Part shown: piece after piece, positions 30,132 to 36,684 of the stretch | How the letters are laid out: each line of letters begins with the position of its first letter | How positions within the stretch are numbered: position 1 is the stretch's first letter | DNA from: Shewanella sp. MBTL60-112-B2 | GTDB lineage: Bacteria; Pseudomonadota; Gammaproteobacteria; Enterobacterales; Shewanellaceae | Length of the DNA: 36,684 nt | NCBI RefSeq assembly: GCF_019655055.1 | Contig: NZ_BPFA01000045.1 | Span: 1-36,684 of the forward strand | Direction of reading: 5' to 3' | Position numbers and translations under genes: made by a program | Notes under the pieces: generated by a model | Database searches by the model: none | What the model was told of the DNA's origin: nothing | The model's input: only the letters and a program-made list of their open reading frames with translations

Positions 30132-31463
30132 ATGATTGCCTTATTGTTAAACCCACAGAAAAACCGACAACTGTTTGCCCTTGCACTGCCAATGATCTTA
30201 TCAAATATCACAGTGCCGTTACTGGGGCTTGTCGATACCGCCGTTGTTGGACATCTTAGTAACGCCTATTATTTAGGCGGTGTGGCAGTTGGGTCAACGA
30301 TTATAACCTTAATTTTGTGGTTACTAGGATTTTTACGCATGTCGACCACGGGATTAGTCGCCCAAGCCTATGGCGCGAACGACACCCAGCAACAATTTAA
30401 ACTCTTGGTACAAGCTGCAAGTCTAGCACTCATGTTTGGTATTGCCGCTATCGCATTGCAGCTACCCATAATGAATTTAGCCATGTCGCTGTCAGATGCC
30501 AGCGTCGAGGTAGAGCGCTATTGCCGAGAGTATTTTCATGTCAGGATCTGGTCGACTCCCTTCGCCCTGATGAATTTAGTACTACTCGGTTGGTTACTAG
30601 GGCGACAGCAACCTAAGGCTGCAATGTGGCAGCTGATTGTGGCTAACCTAGTGAATATCGTATTAGATGTTATCTTCGTACTGGGTCTAGGCTGGGGCGT
30701 AAAAGGCGCTGCATTAGCCTCGGTGTTCGCCGATATATCAGGCTTCTTAGTGGCACTGACCATGGTTCGTAGTCAACTGGGCAAGCTAGGTGATTTTAAG
30801 TTAGTGCAGCTCATCAAGCAGTTATCTTTGCAAAGTTACAGCAAGATGATGAGCCTCAACACAGACATCTTTATTCGTAGCTTATGTTTGCAAGCGTCAT
30901 TTGCCTTTATGACTTTTTACGGCGCGGGTCTAGGTGATAATACCGTTGCAGCCAATGCCGTGTTGCTTAACTTATTACTACTTATCTCCTATGCACTCGA
31001 TGGCATCGCCTATTATGCCGAGGCAGAAGTAGGCCGCGCTCATGGCCAGAAAAATAGCCGTTTAATGCAGGAATCGGTGGCATTAGCCTGGGTGTGGTCG
31101 GCCATTGCGGCTTTAAGCTTCACACTGTTTTTTGCTCTCGCAGGCTCACAGATTATCTCTCTGTTGACTAGTATCAGTGAAGTTAAGGCCGTAGCCGAGC
31201 AATACCTGATTTGGGTCATATTCATCCCCTTACTCGCCTTTGGTTCCTACCTTTTTGATGGTGTTTATATTGGTGCGGCTCAGGGCAAGGTGATGCGTAA
31301 CAGTATGATCATATCTACGTTCGGTGTGTTTTTCCCGGTCTGGTATCTATTAGAGTCACAGGGTAATTTCGCCTTATGGGCGGCCATGAGCTGCTTTATG
31401 CTGGCGCGTAGTGCGTCACTGTCGCTGCATTACTGGTTTAGACTCAGACAAGTGCTAAACTAG
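30132..31463 (+). CDS. MATE-family efflux transporter, DinF-like
   Basis: A 443-aa inner-membrane protein with 12 hydrophobic helices. The opening LALPMILSNITVPLLGLVDTAVVGHL and the GFLRMSTTGLVAQAYG loop are typical of the DinF branch of MATE cation/drug antiporters. ANLVNIVLDVIFVLGLGWGVKGAALASV is a family signature in the first half. E. coli dinF adjoins lexA and is SOS-induced; this gene is about 11 kb from lexA with no LexA box seen in front, so SOS control is not supported. No ribosome site precedes ATG 30132, and the 18-nt gap to the divergent deacetylase means its promoter must overlap that gene. Confidence 0.92.
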   Translation: MIALLLNPQKNRQLFALALPMILSNITVPLLGLVDTAVVGHLSNAYYLGGVAVGSTIITLILWLLGFLRMSTTGLVAQAYGANDTQQQFKLLVQAASLALMFGIAAIALQLPIMNLAMSLSDASVEVERYCREYFHVRIWSTPFALMNLVLLGWLLGRQQPKAAMWQLIVANLVNIVLDVIFVLGLGWGVKGAALASVFADISGFLVALTMVRSQLGKLGDFKLVQLIKQLSLQSYSKMMSLNTDIFIRSLCLQASFAFMTFYGAGLGDNTVAANAVLLNLLLLISYALDGIAYYAEAEVGRAHGQKNSRLMQESVALAWVWSAIAALSFTLFFALAGSQIISLLTSISEVKAVAEQYLIWVIFIPLLAFGSYLFDGVYIGAAQGKVMRNSMIISTFGVFFPVWYLLESQGNFALWAAMSCFMLARSASLSLHYWFRLRQVLN

Positions 31464-31481
31464 TTATCAACTCACAGACAC

Positions 31482-31511
31482 AAAAAACGCGACCAATTGG
31501 TCGCGTTTTTT
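31482..31511. terminator. Perfect bidirectional terminator
   Basis: A 30-nt perfect palindrome: CGCGACCAA and TTGGTCGCG flanked by six A on the left and six T on the right. It lies between the stops of the convergent MATE gene and nfuA and can terminate both. Confidence 0.95.
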
Positions 31512-31532
31512 ATGCTAACTCTATATCCAGTA

Positions 31533-32111
31533 TTACTGGTAAGAGTGCTCGCCGTGCTGATGCTCAGTCACGTCTTTTACGCCTGATAGCTCACCAGGGA
31601 ACATATCAAGTAGTTGCTTCTCGATACCATCCTTTAGCGTTACATCAACCATAGAACAACCATTACAACCACCACCAAACTGTAATACAGCGATGCCGTC
31701 TTCAGTGATTTCAACTAGCATGATGTTACCACCATGACTTGCTAGCTGTGGGTTGATTTCAGACTGGATAACGTACTCGATACGCTCTTGTAATGACGCA
31801 TCGTCAGACACTTTACGCATTTTAGCGTTAGGCGCCTTAAGCGTTAACTGTGAACCTAGCTGATCGGTAACGAAGTCAATTGTCGCCTCTTCAAGGAAAG
31901 GAGCGCTTTTCTCATCAACCATGGCATTAAAGCCAGTGAATTCTAGTTCTGTGTCGTCAGCTTCAACTGCATCTGGTGGACAGTACGATACGCCACACTC
32001 AGCCTGCGCAGTACCTGGGCTGATAACAAATACTCGAATGTGAGTTCCTTCAGGCTGATCTGATAACAATTTAACAAAATGCGCCTGAGCTGCTTCGGAA
32101 ATGGTAATCAT
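31533..32111 (-). CDS. nfuA: Fe-S biogenesis protein NfuA
   Basis: A 192-aa cytoplasmic carrier that delivers [4Fe-4S] clusters to target proteins, important under iron or oxidative stress. It has a degenerate A-type domain (1-95) and a C-terminal Nfu domain with C149 and C152 (GGGCNGCSMVDVTL), the same residue numbers as in E. coli NfuA. The C-terminus ends in a His-containing tail (EHQHGEHSYQ). GGAG lies 9 nt before the ATG. It is monocistronic here, ending at the shared palindromic terminator. Confidence 0.97.
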   Translation of the reverse strand: MITISEAAQAHFVKLLSDQPEGTHIRVFVISPGTAQAECGVSYCPPDAVEADDTELEFTGFNAMVDEKSAPFLEEATIDFVTDQLGSQLTLKAPNAKMRKVSDDASLQERIEYVIQSEINPQLASHGGNIMLVEITEDGIAVLQFGGGCNGCSMVDVTLKDGIEKQLLDMFPGELSGVKDVTEHQHGEHSYQ

Positions 32112-32309
32112 GAAAACATGCTCCGTCAGGGATAAACCTGAGTGTTTTAGTAAGAATTAACCCTATAATACTCTTACTCGGCATTCCTTTGTAGCCCCTA
32201 ACCCTCACAGATTAAGAATAAATAGCGATCAGATCACAGTTTTTTATCTAACTCGACTGTGGTTTTGTCAACGCTGAGCTGCTAATTTAACAACAATATT
32301 ATAAATATA

Positions 32310-34862
32310 ATGAAAAATTCCATGCTCAGAATCTGTCTTGTGTTTTTGTGTGCCTTTTTGATGTCGTCCTCCTTTTTTGCCGAAGCAAAGAAAACGCGTT
32401 TAACAGACAGTCCGCTCTATGGTGTCAACACCACTAGCCCCGAGGAGTTTCTGGGTTACCCACTCGGAGAGCGCTTACTTAGACACGATCAGATTAATTA
32501 CTACCTAAAAGAGATTGCGGCACAAAACCCCAGAGTATCCCTAGAAAACACGGGGCAAAGTCATGAGGCAAGGCAGCAATTAACCGCGGTTATTACCTCG
32601 GTAAATAATCAGTCAAAACTGGATAAAATCTTAGAACAGCGCCAACAAGTGAAATATGGAGCGGAGCAAAGTGGGCCGCTGATTATTTGGCTGGCCTACT
32701 CAATTCACGGCGATGAGATCAGCGGCGCCCATAGCGCCCTAAAACTCACCCATATGCTGGCCACCAGCGAAGAAAAATGGGTCAAGGATCTGCTTGAGCA
32801 GGCCGTAGTACTTATCACCCCGAGCCAAAACCCCGATGGACTCGATCGATTTTCAACATGGGCCAGTGGCTATGCAGGCAAAGTCGTTGTCAGTGACCCA
32901 AATCATAAAGAGCATAAACAGGGCTGGCCTACGGGCAGAAGTAACCATTATTTTGCCGATCTCAATCGTGACTGGCTGTTCCTGCGCCATCCAGAATCCC
33001 AAGGGCGCGTAGCATTATTTCATCGTTGGCAGCCCCACTATGTAGGCGACTTTCATGAGATGGGCCATAACTTCACTTATTTTTTCCAGCCCGGAGTCCC
33101 CGAGCGCACCCACCCGCTCACTCCGGCGGGTAACCAAAAACTTACCGCAAAACTTGCCGCCTACCATCAAGCCGCGCTAGATGATAATAAGCAAAGTTAC
33201 TTTAGCCGCCAGTTATTTGATGATTTCTTCTATGGCAAAGGCTCTACCTATCCGGATATCAATGGTGCGATTGGCGTCTTGTTTGAGCAGGCTAGTGCCC
33301 GTGGTCAGCAACAGGACTCGGTCAATGGCATAGTGCACCTTCAAGAGGGCATAGAGAATCAATACGCGACCTCAATCTCTAGCCTCAAAGGCGCCTTGGC
33401 GTTAAAGCCTGAACTAGAGCAATATCAGGCGGAGTTTTTTAAGGGTAAGCATCAACAAGCGATGAAGAAAAAACCTCGCCAGGCAGGACTATTACTTAGC
33501 ACTAATAGTGACCCTAGCAGAATTCGAGCTCTCACAGAGCTGCTCAACCAGCATCAAATCGAGTATTACTACCTCACCAATAAACTCACTCAGTCTGGTA
33601 TCGATTTTGATGTCGACAGCAGTATTTTCATCCCTAATAAACAGGCACAAAGTGCGCTTCTGATGGCGATGTTTGACGATAGAACCGAATTTGTTGATCC
33701 CACCTTTTATGATATATCCACCTGGAATCTACAACATGCCTTCAATCTAACTTTGCGCCGCAACGTCAAGCTCGAACTTAGCGTACTCAGCCAAACACCT
33801 GCTAAGTTTTCACCGCCAAGCTGGGACAAGGATGCCGTCGCCCTACTCATAGATTGGCGCGATAGCCAAGCAGCAGTATTACTGCAGCAGCTACTCAGCC
33901 AAGGTATTCAGGTTAAGTTTGCCGCCAAACCCTTTAGCATAATCAGCAGCAGTGGTGAAATAGACTTTGCCTCTGGCACACTGCAAGTTCCTCTAAAACA
34001 GGATAACTTCACTGCGAGTGAGATAAGCCAGCGTGTTCAGCTGTTAGCTCAGCAGCTAAAAGTCGATGTCATCGCGGCTAATACCAGTGCTGCTAGCAAG
34101 GGCATAGATCTCGGCAGTCCCGACTTTAAGCTCATCAAACCTATTCGCCCTCTCATAGTCAGCGGTAAAGGCACCTCTATTTCTGAAGTTGGGCAGCTAT
34201 GGTATTACTTGGATAACACCTTAGGCGTCGCAACCACACTGGTCGATAGCAACGACCTCGCATCGATAAAATTAGCCGATTACAGTCATGTGCTATTGGC
34301 CGATGGCAGCTATAAAACCTTAAACGATCGCTTCGCCCGTAAGCTGGGCCAGTTTGCCTCGGAAGGCGGCGTAGTGATTGCGCAAAAAGGCGCGCTGAAT
34401 TGGCTAAGTGATTCCAACTTACTTAAAACCGATCCGCGTAGCGAACGATTCTATAAGCAGCTGTTTGATGCCGACGGTCTGTCATTCGAGCAGAAATCCA
34501 ATTTCGGTGCCAAACAGCAGATAGGTGGCGCGATTGTCGAGCTAACACTCGATACTAGCCACCCAATTAGCTTTGGCCTCGATGGTGATCGTCTGCCAGT
34601 GATGAAGAATAAGCCACTAGGCTTTTCTCGGACCACCAAAGCCTTTTCAGTTGCGGCAAACTACGCCTCAGAGCCGCTATTAAGTGGCTACCTCGCCAAG
34701 GAGTATCAGAACAGCTTCAGTGATTCGCCAGCGATTATCGTTGAGTCTCGTAACAAGGGGGCCATCGTGGCGCTAGCCGACAACCTGCTGTTTAGAAATA
34801 TCTGGCTTGGCTCTGAAAAAGCTTATGCCAATGCGCTTTACTTTATTCCAGCGCTTCACTAA
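32310..34862 (+). CDS. Exported M14-family zinc metallopeptidase
   Basis: An 850-aa secreted or periplasmic protein with a signal peptide (about 1-26, ending FAEA). The M14 carboxypeptidase domain (about 45-360) has zinc ligands H133 and E136 (HGDE), the DLNRDW arginine (R220) and a third ligand H249 (GDFHEMGHN). A Glu in LFEQAS (about residue 327) is a candidate catalytic base. The following 450 residues are alpha/beta, with a segment near 615-720 (HVLLADGSYKTL, EGGVVIAQKG) resembling a class I glutamine-amidotransferase-like fold often fused to these peptidases. Peptide or cell-wall substrate cannot be chosen. No ribosome site precedes ATG 32310; ATG at codon 5 is equally weak. Confidence 0.9.
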   Translation: MKNSMLRICLVFLCAFLMSSSFFAEAKKTRLTDSPLYGVNTTSPEEFLGYPLGERLLRHDQINYYLKEIAAQNPRVSLENTGQSHEARQQLTAVITSVNNQSKLDKILEQRQQVKYGAEQSGPLIIWLAYSIHGDEISGAHSALKLTHMLATSEEKWVKDLLEQAVVLITPSQNPDGLDRFSTWASGYAGKVVVSDPNHKEHKQGWPTGRSNHYFADLNRDWLFLRHPESQGRVALFHRWQPHYVGDFHEMGHNFTYFFQPGVPERTHPLTPAGNQKLTAKLAAYHQAALDDNKQSYFSRQLFDDFFYGKGSTYPDINGAIGVLFEQASARGQQQDSVNGIVHLQEGIENQYATSISSLKGALALKPELEQYQAEFFKGKHQQAMKKKPRQAGLLLSTNSDPSRIRALTELLNQHQIEYYYLTNKLTQSGIDFDVDSSIFIPNKQAQSALLMAMFDDRTEFVDPTFYDISTWNLQHAFNLTLRRNVKLELSVLSQTPAKFSPPSWDKDAVALLIDWRDSQAAVLLQQLLSQGIQVKFAAKPFSIISSSGEIDFASGTLQVPLKQDNFTASEISQRVQLLAQQLKVDVIAANTSAASKGIDLGSPDFKLIKPIRPLIVSGKGTSISEVGQLWYYLDNTLGVATTLVDSNDLASIKLADYSHVLLADGSYKTLNDRFARKLGQFASEGGVVIAQKGALNWLSDSNLLKTDPRSERFYKQLFDADGLSFEQKSNFGAKQQIGGAIVELTLDTSHPISFGLDGDRLPVMKNKPLGFSRTTKAFSVAANYASEPLLSGYLAKEYQNSFSDSPAIIVESRNKGAIVALADNLLFRNIWLGSEKAYANALYFIPALH

Positions 34863-34886
34863 GTAGTCGCTCGATAGCTTTAGTAT

Positions 34887-35549
34887 TTAGCGGCTCCCCG
34901 GTGCCTCGGCTCTAGCCAGGCACCAAACTTGAACTTGGGTGTGCTGTCGCTGCAATAATCTCGCAATCTCCTCCACAGTGGTGCCGGTAGTCACCACATC
35001 ATCGATTAACGCCACACGCTGCCAACTAAATTCGGATGAAAGCTCGAAAGCACCTTTGAGATTTTTACGGCGCAATTTGCCTGACAGTCCCGCTTGCGGC
35101 AGAGTCTCTCTCACCCTAAGCAGGATATTGTCGACGAGCGGTATATCGAGTCGCTTAGAGAGCGCCTGCCCGATTAGCCAAGCCTGATTAAAGCCCCGTT
35201 GTTGCAGTCTTTTTTTATGCAGCGGTACGGCAATGAGTACTTGTGGCAGCTGGATAAAGCCTAAATATTCTAAATATAGAATTCGCTGAACCAACGCATC
35301 GACCAGTACATCGATCACCGCAAACTGTGCCTGATATTTTATCTGCCCAACCCAGTGACCGAGTCCATGATGATAACTACAGGGCGCGATAACGGTTAAT
35401 GGGTTCGATACCATGCAATGACCACAAAAAGCCATGTTCAGCTGCATCTCTGCGCCGCAGCCTAAACAGATTGGAGCTTGATAACGGCAAGCATGTAAGC
35501 AAGCGGTACAGATCCCGCGGTTAACTGAATCGATATGTTGATGGCACAA
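34887..35549 (-). CDS. comF: ComF-family phosphoribosyltransferase-like protein, 5' end uncertain
   Basis: A 220-aa frame from a TTG at 35549, of the ComF/GntX family: an N-terminal Cys-rich zinc segment (CHQH, CTACLHAC, CLGCG, CGHC), then a phosphoribosyltransferase fold with VPLHKKRLQQRGFNQA and the PRPP loop VALIDDVVTTGTT. Homologues are needed for DNA uptake or for growth on extracellular DNA. The TTG start has no ribosome site and omits the first zinc cysteine, which is encoded just upstream in the same frame (LPNRCLLCHQ). That frame has no ATG, GTG or TTG, but ATG at 35625 would join it if one A in the run at 35618-35621 were absent. A frameshift (real or sequencing error) is therefore likely. 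It is divergent from bioH. Confidence 0.85.
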   Translation of the reverse strand: MCHQHIDSVNRGICTACLHACRYQAPICLGCGAEMQLNMAFCGHCMVSNPLTVIAPCSYHHGLGHWVGQIKYQAQFAVIDVLVDALVQRILYLEYLGFIQLPQVLIAVPLHKKRLQQRGFNQAWLIGQALSKRLDIPLVDNILLRVRETLPQAGLSGKLRRKNLKGAFELSSEFSWQRVALIDDVVTTGTTVEEIARLLQRQHTQVQVWCLARAEAPGSR

Positions 35550-35660
35550 TAAACAGCGATTGGGTAAAATTGCCGATAGCCACCGAGTCCATGGTATTTG
35601 CTTGATAAGTGAAATCCTTTTCCATCTTTAATGTTCCAACGTTAACCAACGAGGCCCAAA

Positions 35661-36428
35661 ATGAGTCAGCCCCAAATCCATATAGAATCTATCGGTCAAG
35701 GGCCCGATGTTGTCATGCTTCACGGTTGGGGGGTTAACAGCGCCGTATTTACTCCGCTTCAAGGTTCATTAGCCAAGTATAGGGTTCACTTGGTCGATCT
35801 GCCGGGATTTGGCCATAGCCAAGCTGTTAATGGCGATATCCATGACTGGCTAGACGCCATCTTAAATACGGTTCCAGAGCAAGCTATCTGGACAGGCTGG
35901 TCTCTCGGGGGGCTCGTCGCCACATTAGCCGCCATACATCACCCGCAGCGCGTGTCAGCCCTTTGCACTATCGCCTCATCGCCTTGCTTTATGGCTGGTG
36001 AAGATTGGCCGGGGATCCCAGAACAAGTATTAAGCCAATTTGCCCAGCAACTGACTCAAGATCTAGATAAAACCATAGAGCGTTTCCTCGCTATTCAAGC
36101 CATGGGAAGTGCAACGGCTAAGGGTGATATCAAACAATTACGTGAGTTAGTGCTCGCTAGACCTAGAGCTCAACAGCCTGCGCTAGCTCAAGGACTTAAG
36201 ATGCTTGAACAAGTGGATTTACGAGCCGACCTAGCTCAAATCAGCCAACCTTGGTTAAGAGTCTGGGGACGATTAGACGGTTTGGTGCCACGCAGAATGA
36301 TAAAAGCCATGCCACAACTGCCACAAAGCCAAGACTTACTGCTAAATAAAGCGTCTCACGCCCCGTTTATTAGCCATCAGCAAGAGTTTCTCGATGGCTT
36401 CAATCTCTGGCTAGACGAACAGAGCTAA
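35661..36428 (+). CDS. bioH: BioH pimeloyl-ACP methyl ester esterase
   Basis: A 255-aa cytoplasmic alpha/beta hydrolase that removes the methyl group from pimeloyl-ACP methyl ester, releasing pimeloyl-ACP for biotin synthesis. The catalytic triad is S81 (GWSLGG), D206 (GRLDGLVP) and H233 (SHAPF), nearly the same positions as E. coli BioH. The oxyanion-hole segment is LHGWGVNSAVF, and a short lid region lies at about 110-180. GAGG precedes ATG by 6 nt. The comF/bioH divergent pairing is common in gammaproteobacteria (gntX-bioH in E. coli). No clear terminator was seen after it, and IS110-like DNA begins about 140 nt downstream. Confidence 0.96.
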   Translation: MSQPQIHIESIGQGPDVVMLHGWGVNSAVFTPLQGSLAKYRVHLVDLPGFGHSQAVNGDIHDWLDAILNTVPEQAIWTGWSLGGLVATLAAIHHPQRVSALCTIASSPCFMAGEDWPGIPEQVLSQFAQQLTQDLDKTIERFLAIQAMGSATAKGDIKQLRELVLARPRAQQPALAQGLKMLEQVDLRADLAQISQPWLRVWGRLDGLVPRRMIKAMPQLPQSQDLLLNKASHAPFISHQQEFLDGFNLWLDEQS

Positions 36429-36570
36429 TCAACGTAGAAGTAGGCAGCCAAAAACGCTCCAGAATGGCGAGTTTTAGCGATTCTGATGCTGTGACTCTTA
36501 ATAAACAAGAGGGAGCTAAACCCTAGTTCAGCTATGCCCTTCACTCGTTACAAACCACATGGATAATGGA

Positions 36571-36684
36571 ATGGACCCATCCACTTTTAATCGGCCTCGC
36601 AATGGGCCACGATGTAGTTGCTTAAACTCATCAGAAAGAGGACGGGTCCACTATGAACATTACTACAATTGGTCTTGATATCGC
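36571..36684 (+). mobile_element. Left end of an IS110-family insertion sequence (truncated by window)
   Basis: The transposase start at 36653 is preceded by about 80 nt with structured ends. ATGGACCCATCC (36571-36582) is nearly the reverse complement of GGACGGGTCCAC (36640-36651; 10 of 12), and a GGCC-N8-GGCC hairpin lies between. IS110/IS1111 elements carry subterminal inverted repeats and non-coding ends that can encode the guide (bridge) RNA. The exact left boundary is not determined and may lie further left. Confidence 0.65.
36653..36684 (+). CDS. IS110-family transposase, N-terminal 11 codons only
   Basis: ATG at 36653, with AGAGGA 10 nt upstream, encodes MNITTIGLDIA before the window ends. 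This is the usual opening of IS110/IS1111 DEDD transposases, whose first catalytic Asp lies in the G-x-D-I/L-A motif. The rest lies outside the window, so completeness cannot be judged. Confidence 0.75.
   Translation, partial: MNITTIGLDI

Noticed and set aside
36429..36570. Terminator after bioH
   Set aside because: An imperfect AAAAC...GTTTT pairing exists near 36450-36475, but it has mismatches and no T-run after it.

Overview
The window looks like chromosome from a Shewanella-type marine gammaproteobacterium. The evidence is a 5' fragment that reads like the Shewanella CymA signal anchor, a lexA-sulA operon with two SOS boxes, a plsB/mtr pair, a complete aa3-type cytochrome oxidase cluster, and the nfuA and comF/bioH genes. 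No rRNA, tRNA, CRISPR array, phage or defence island was seen. The only clear mobile DNA is the start of an IS110-family element at the right edge.

Layout. (1) Bases 1-623: a 63-nt palindromic element, a truncated cymA-like fragment and AT-rich non-coding DNA. (2) 624-7901: a copper/silver resistance region with two small Cys-rich exported proteins flanking a DUF2057 protein, a three-copy heavy-metal-binding-domain protein, a CusB-type adaptor with four such domains, and a CusA-type RND pump. No outer-membrane channel gene accompanies them. (3) 7993-10008: a small lipoprotein and a two-domain VOC protein preceded by four tandem copies of a 113-140 bp unit. (4) 10081-14066: a membrane diguanylate cyclase, a YiaV/YiaW pair and a divergent AraC-type regulator. 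(5) 14104-19527: mtr and plsB joined by a 1-nt overlap, a motif-rich intergenic region, then lexA-sulA.

(6) 20019-29003: the cytochrome oxidase cluster. Subunit II carries two C-terminal c-heme domains (ccaa3-like). It is followed by subunit I, CtaG, subunit III, a DUF2909 gene on the opposite strand, SURF1, an uncharacterised membrane-anchored protein with a CxxxC motif, CtaA, CtaB and SCO. Together they supply the oxidase core, heme O and heme A synthesis, and copper insertion. (7) 29067-36428: polysaccharide deacetylase, MATE transporter, nfuA, a large M14 metallopeptidase, comF with a probable frameshift or misplaced start, and bioH. (8) From about 36571: the left end and first 11 codons of an IS110-family transposase.

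Most genes are recognisable. The parts that seem least described are the expanding metal-binding repeats, the nested tandem repeat upstream of the VOC gene, the SURF1/DUF2909 start codons that share one CATG, the structured intergenic dyads in the metal region, the cymA stub with its palindrome, and the clustered TTTCA/TGAAA motif between plsB and lexA. I see no strong sign of an entirely new multi-gene system. Family assignments were made by eye from remembered sequences, not from database searches.
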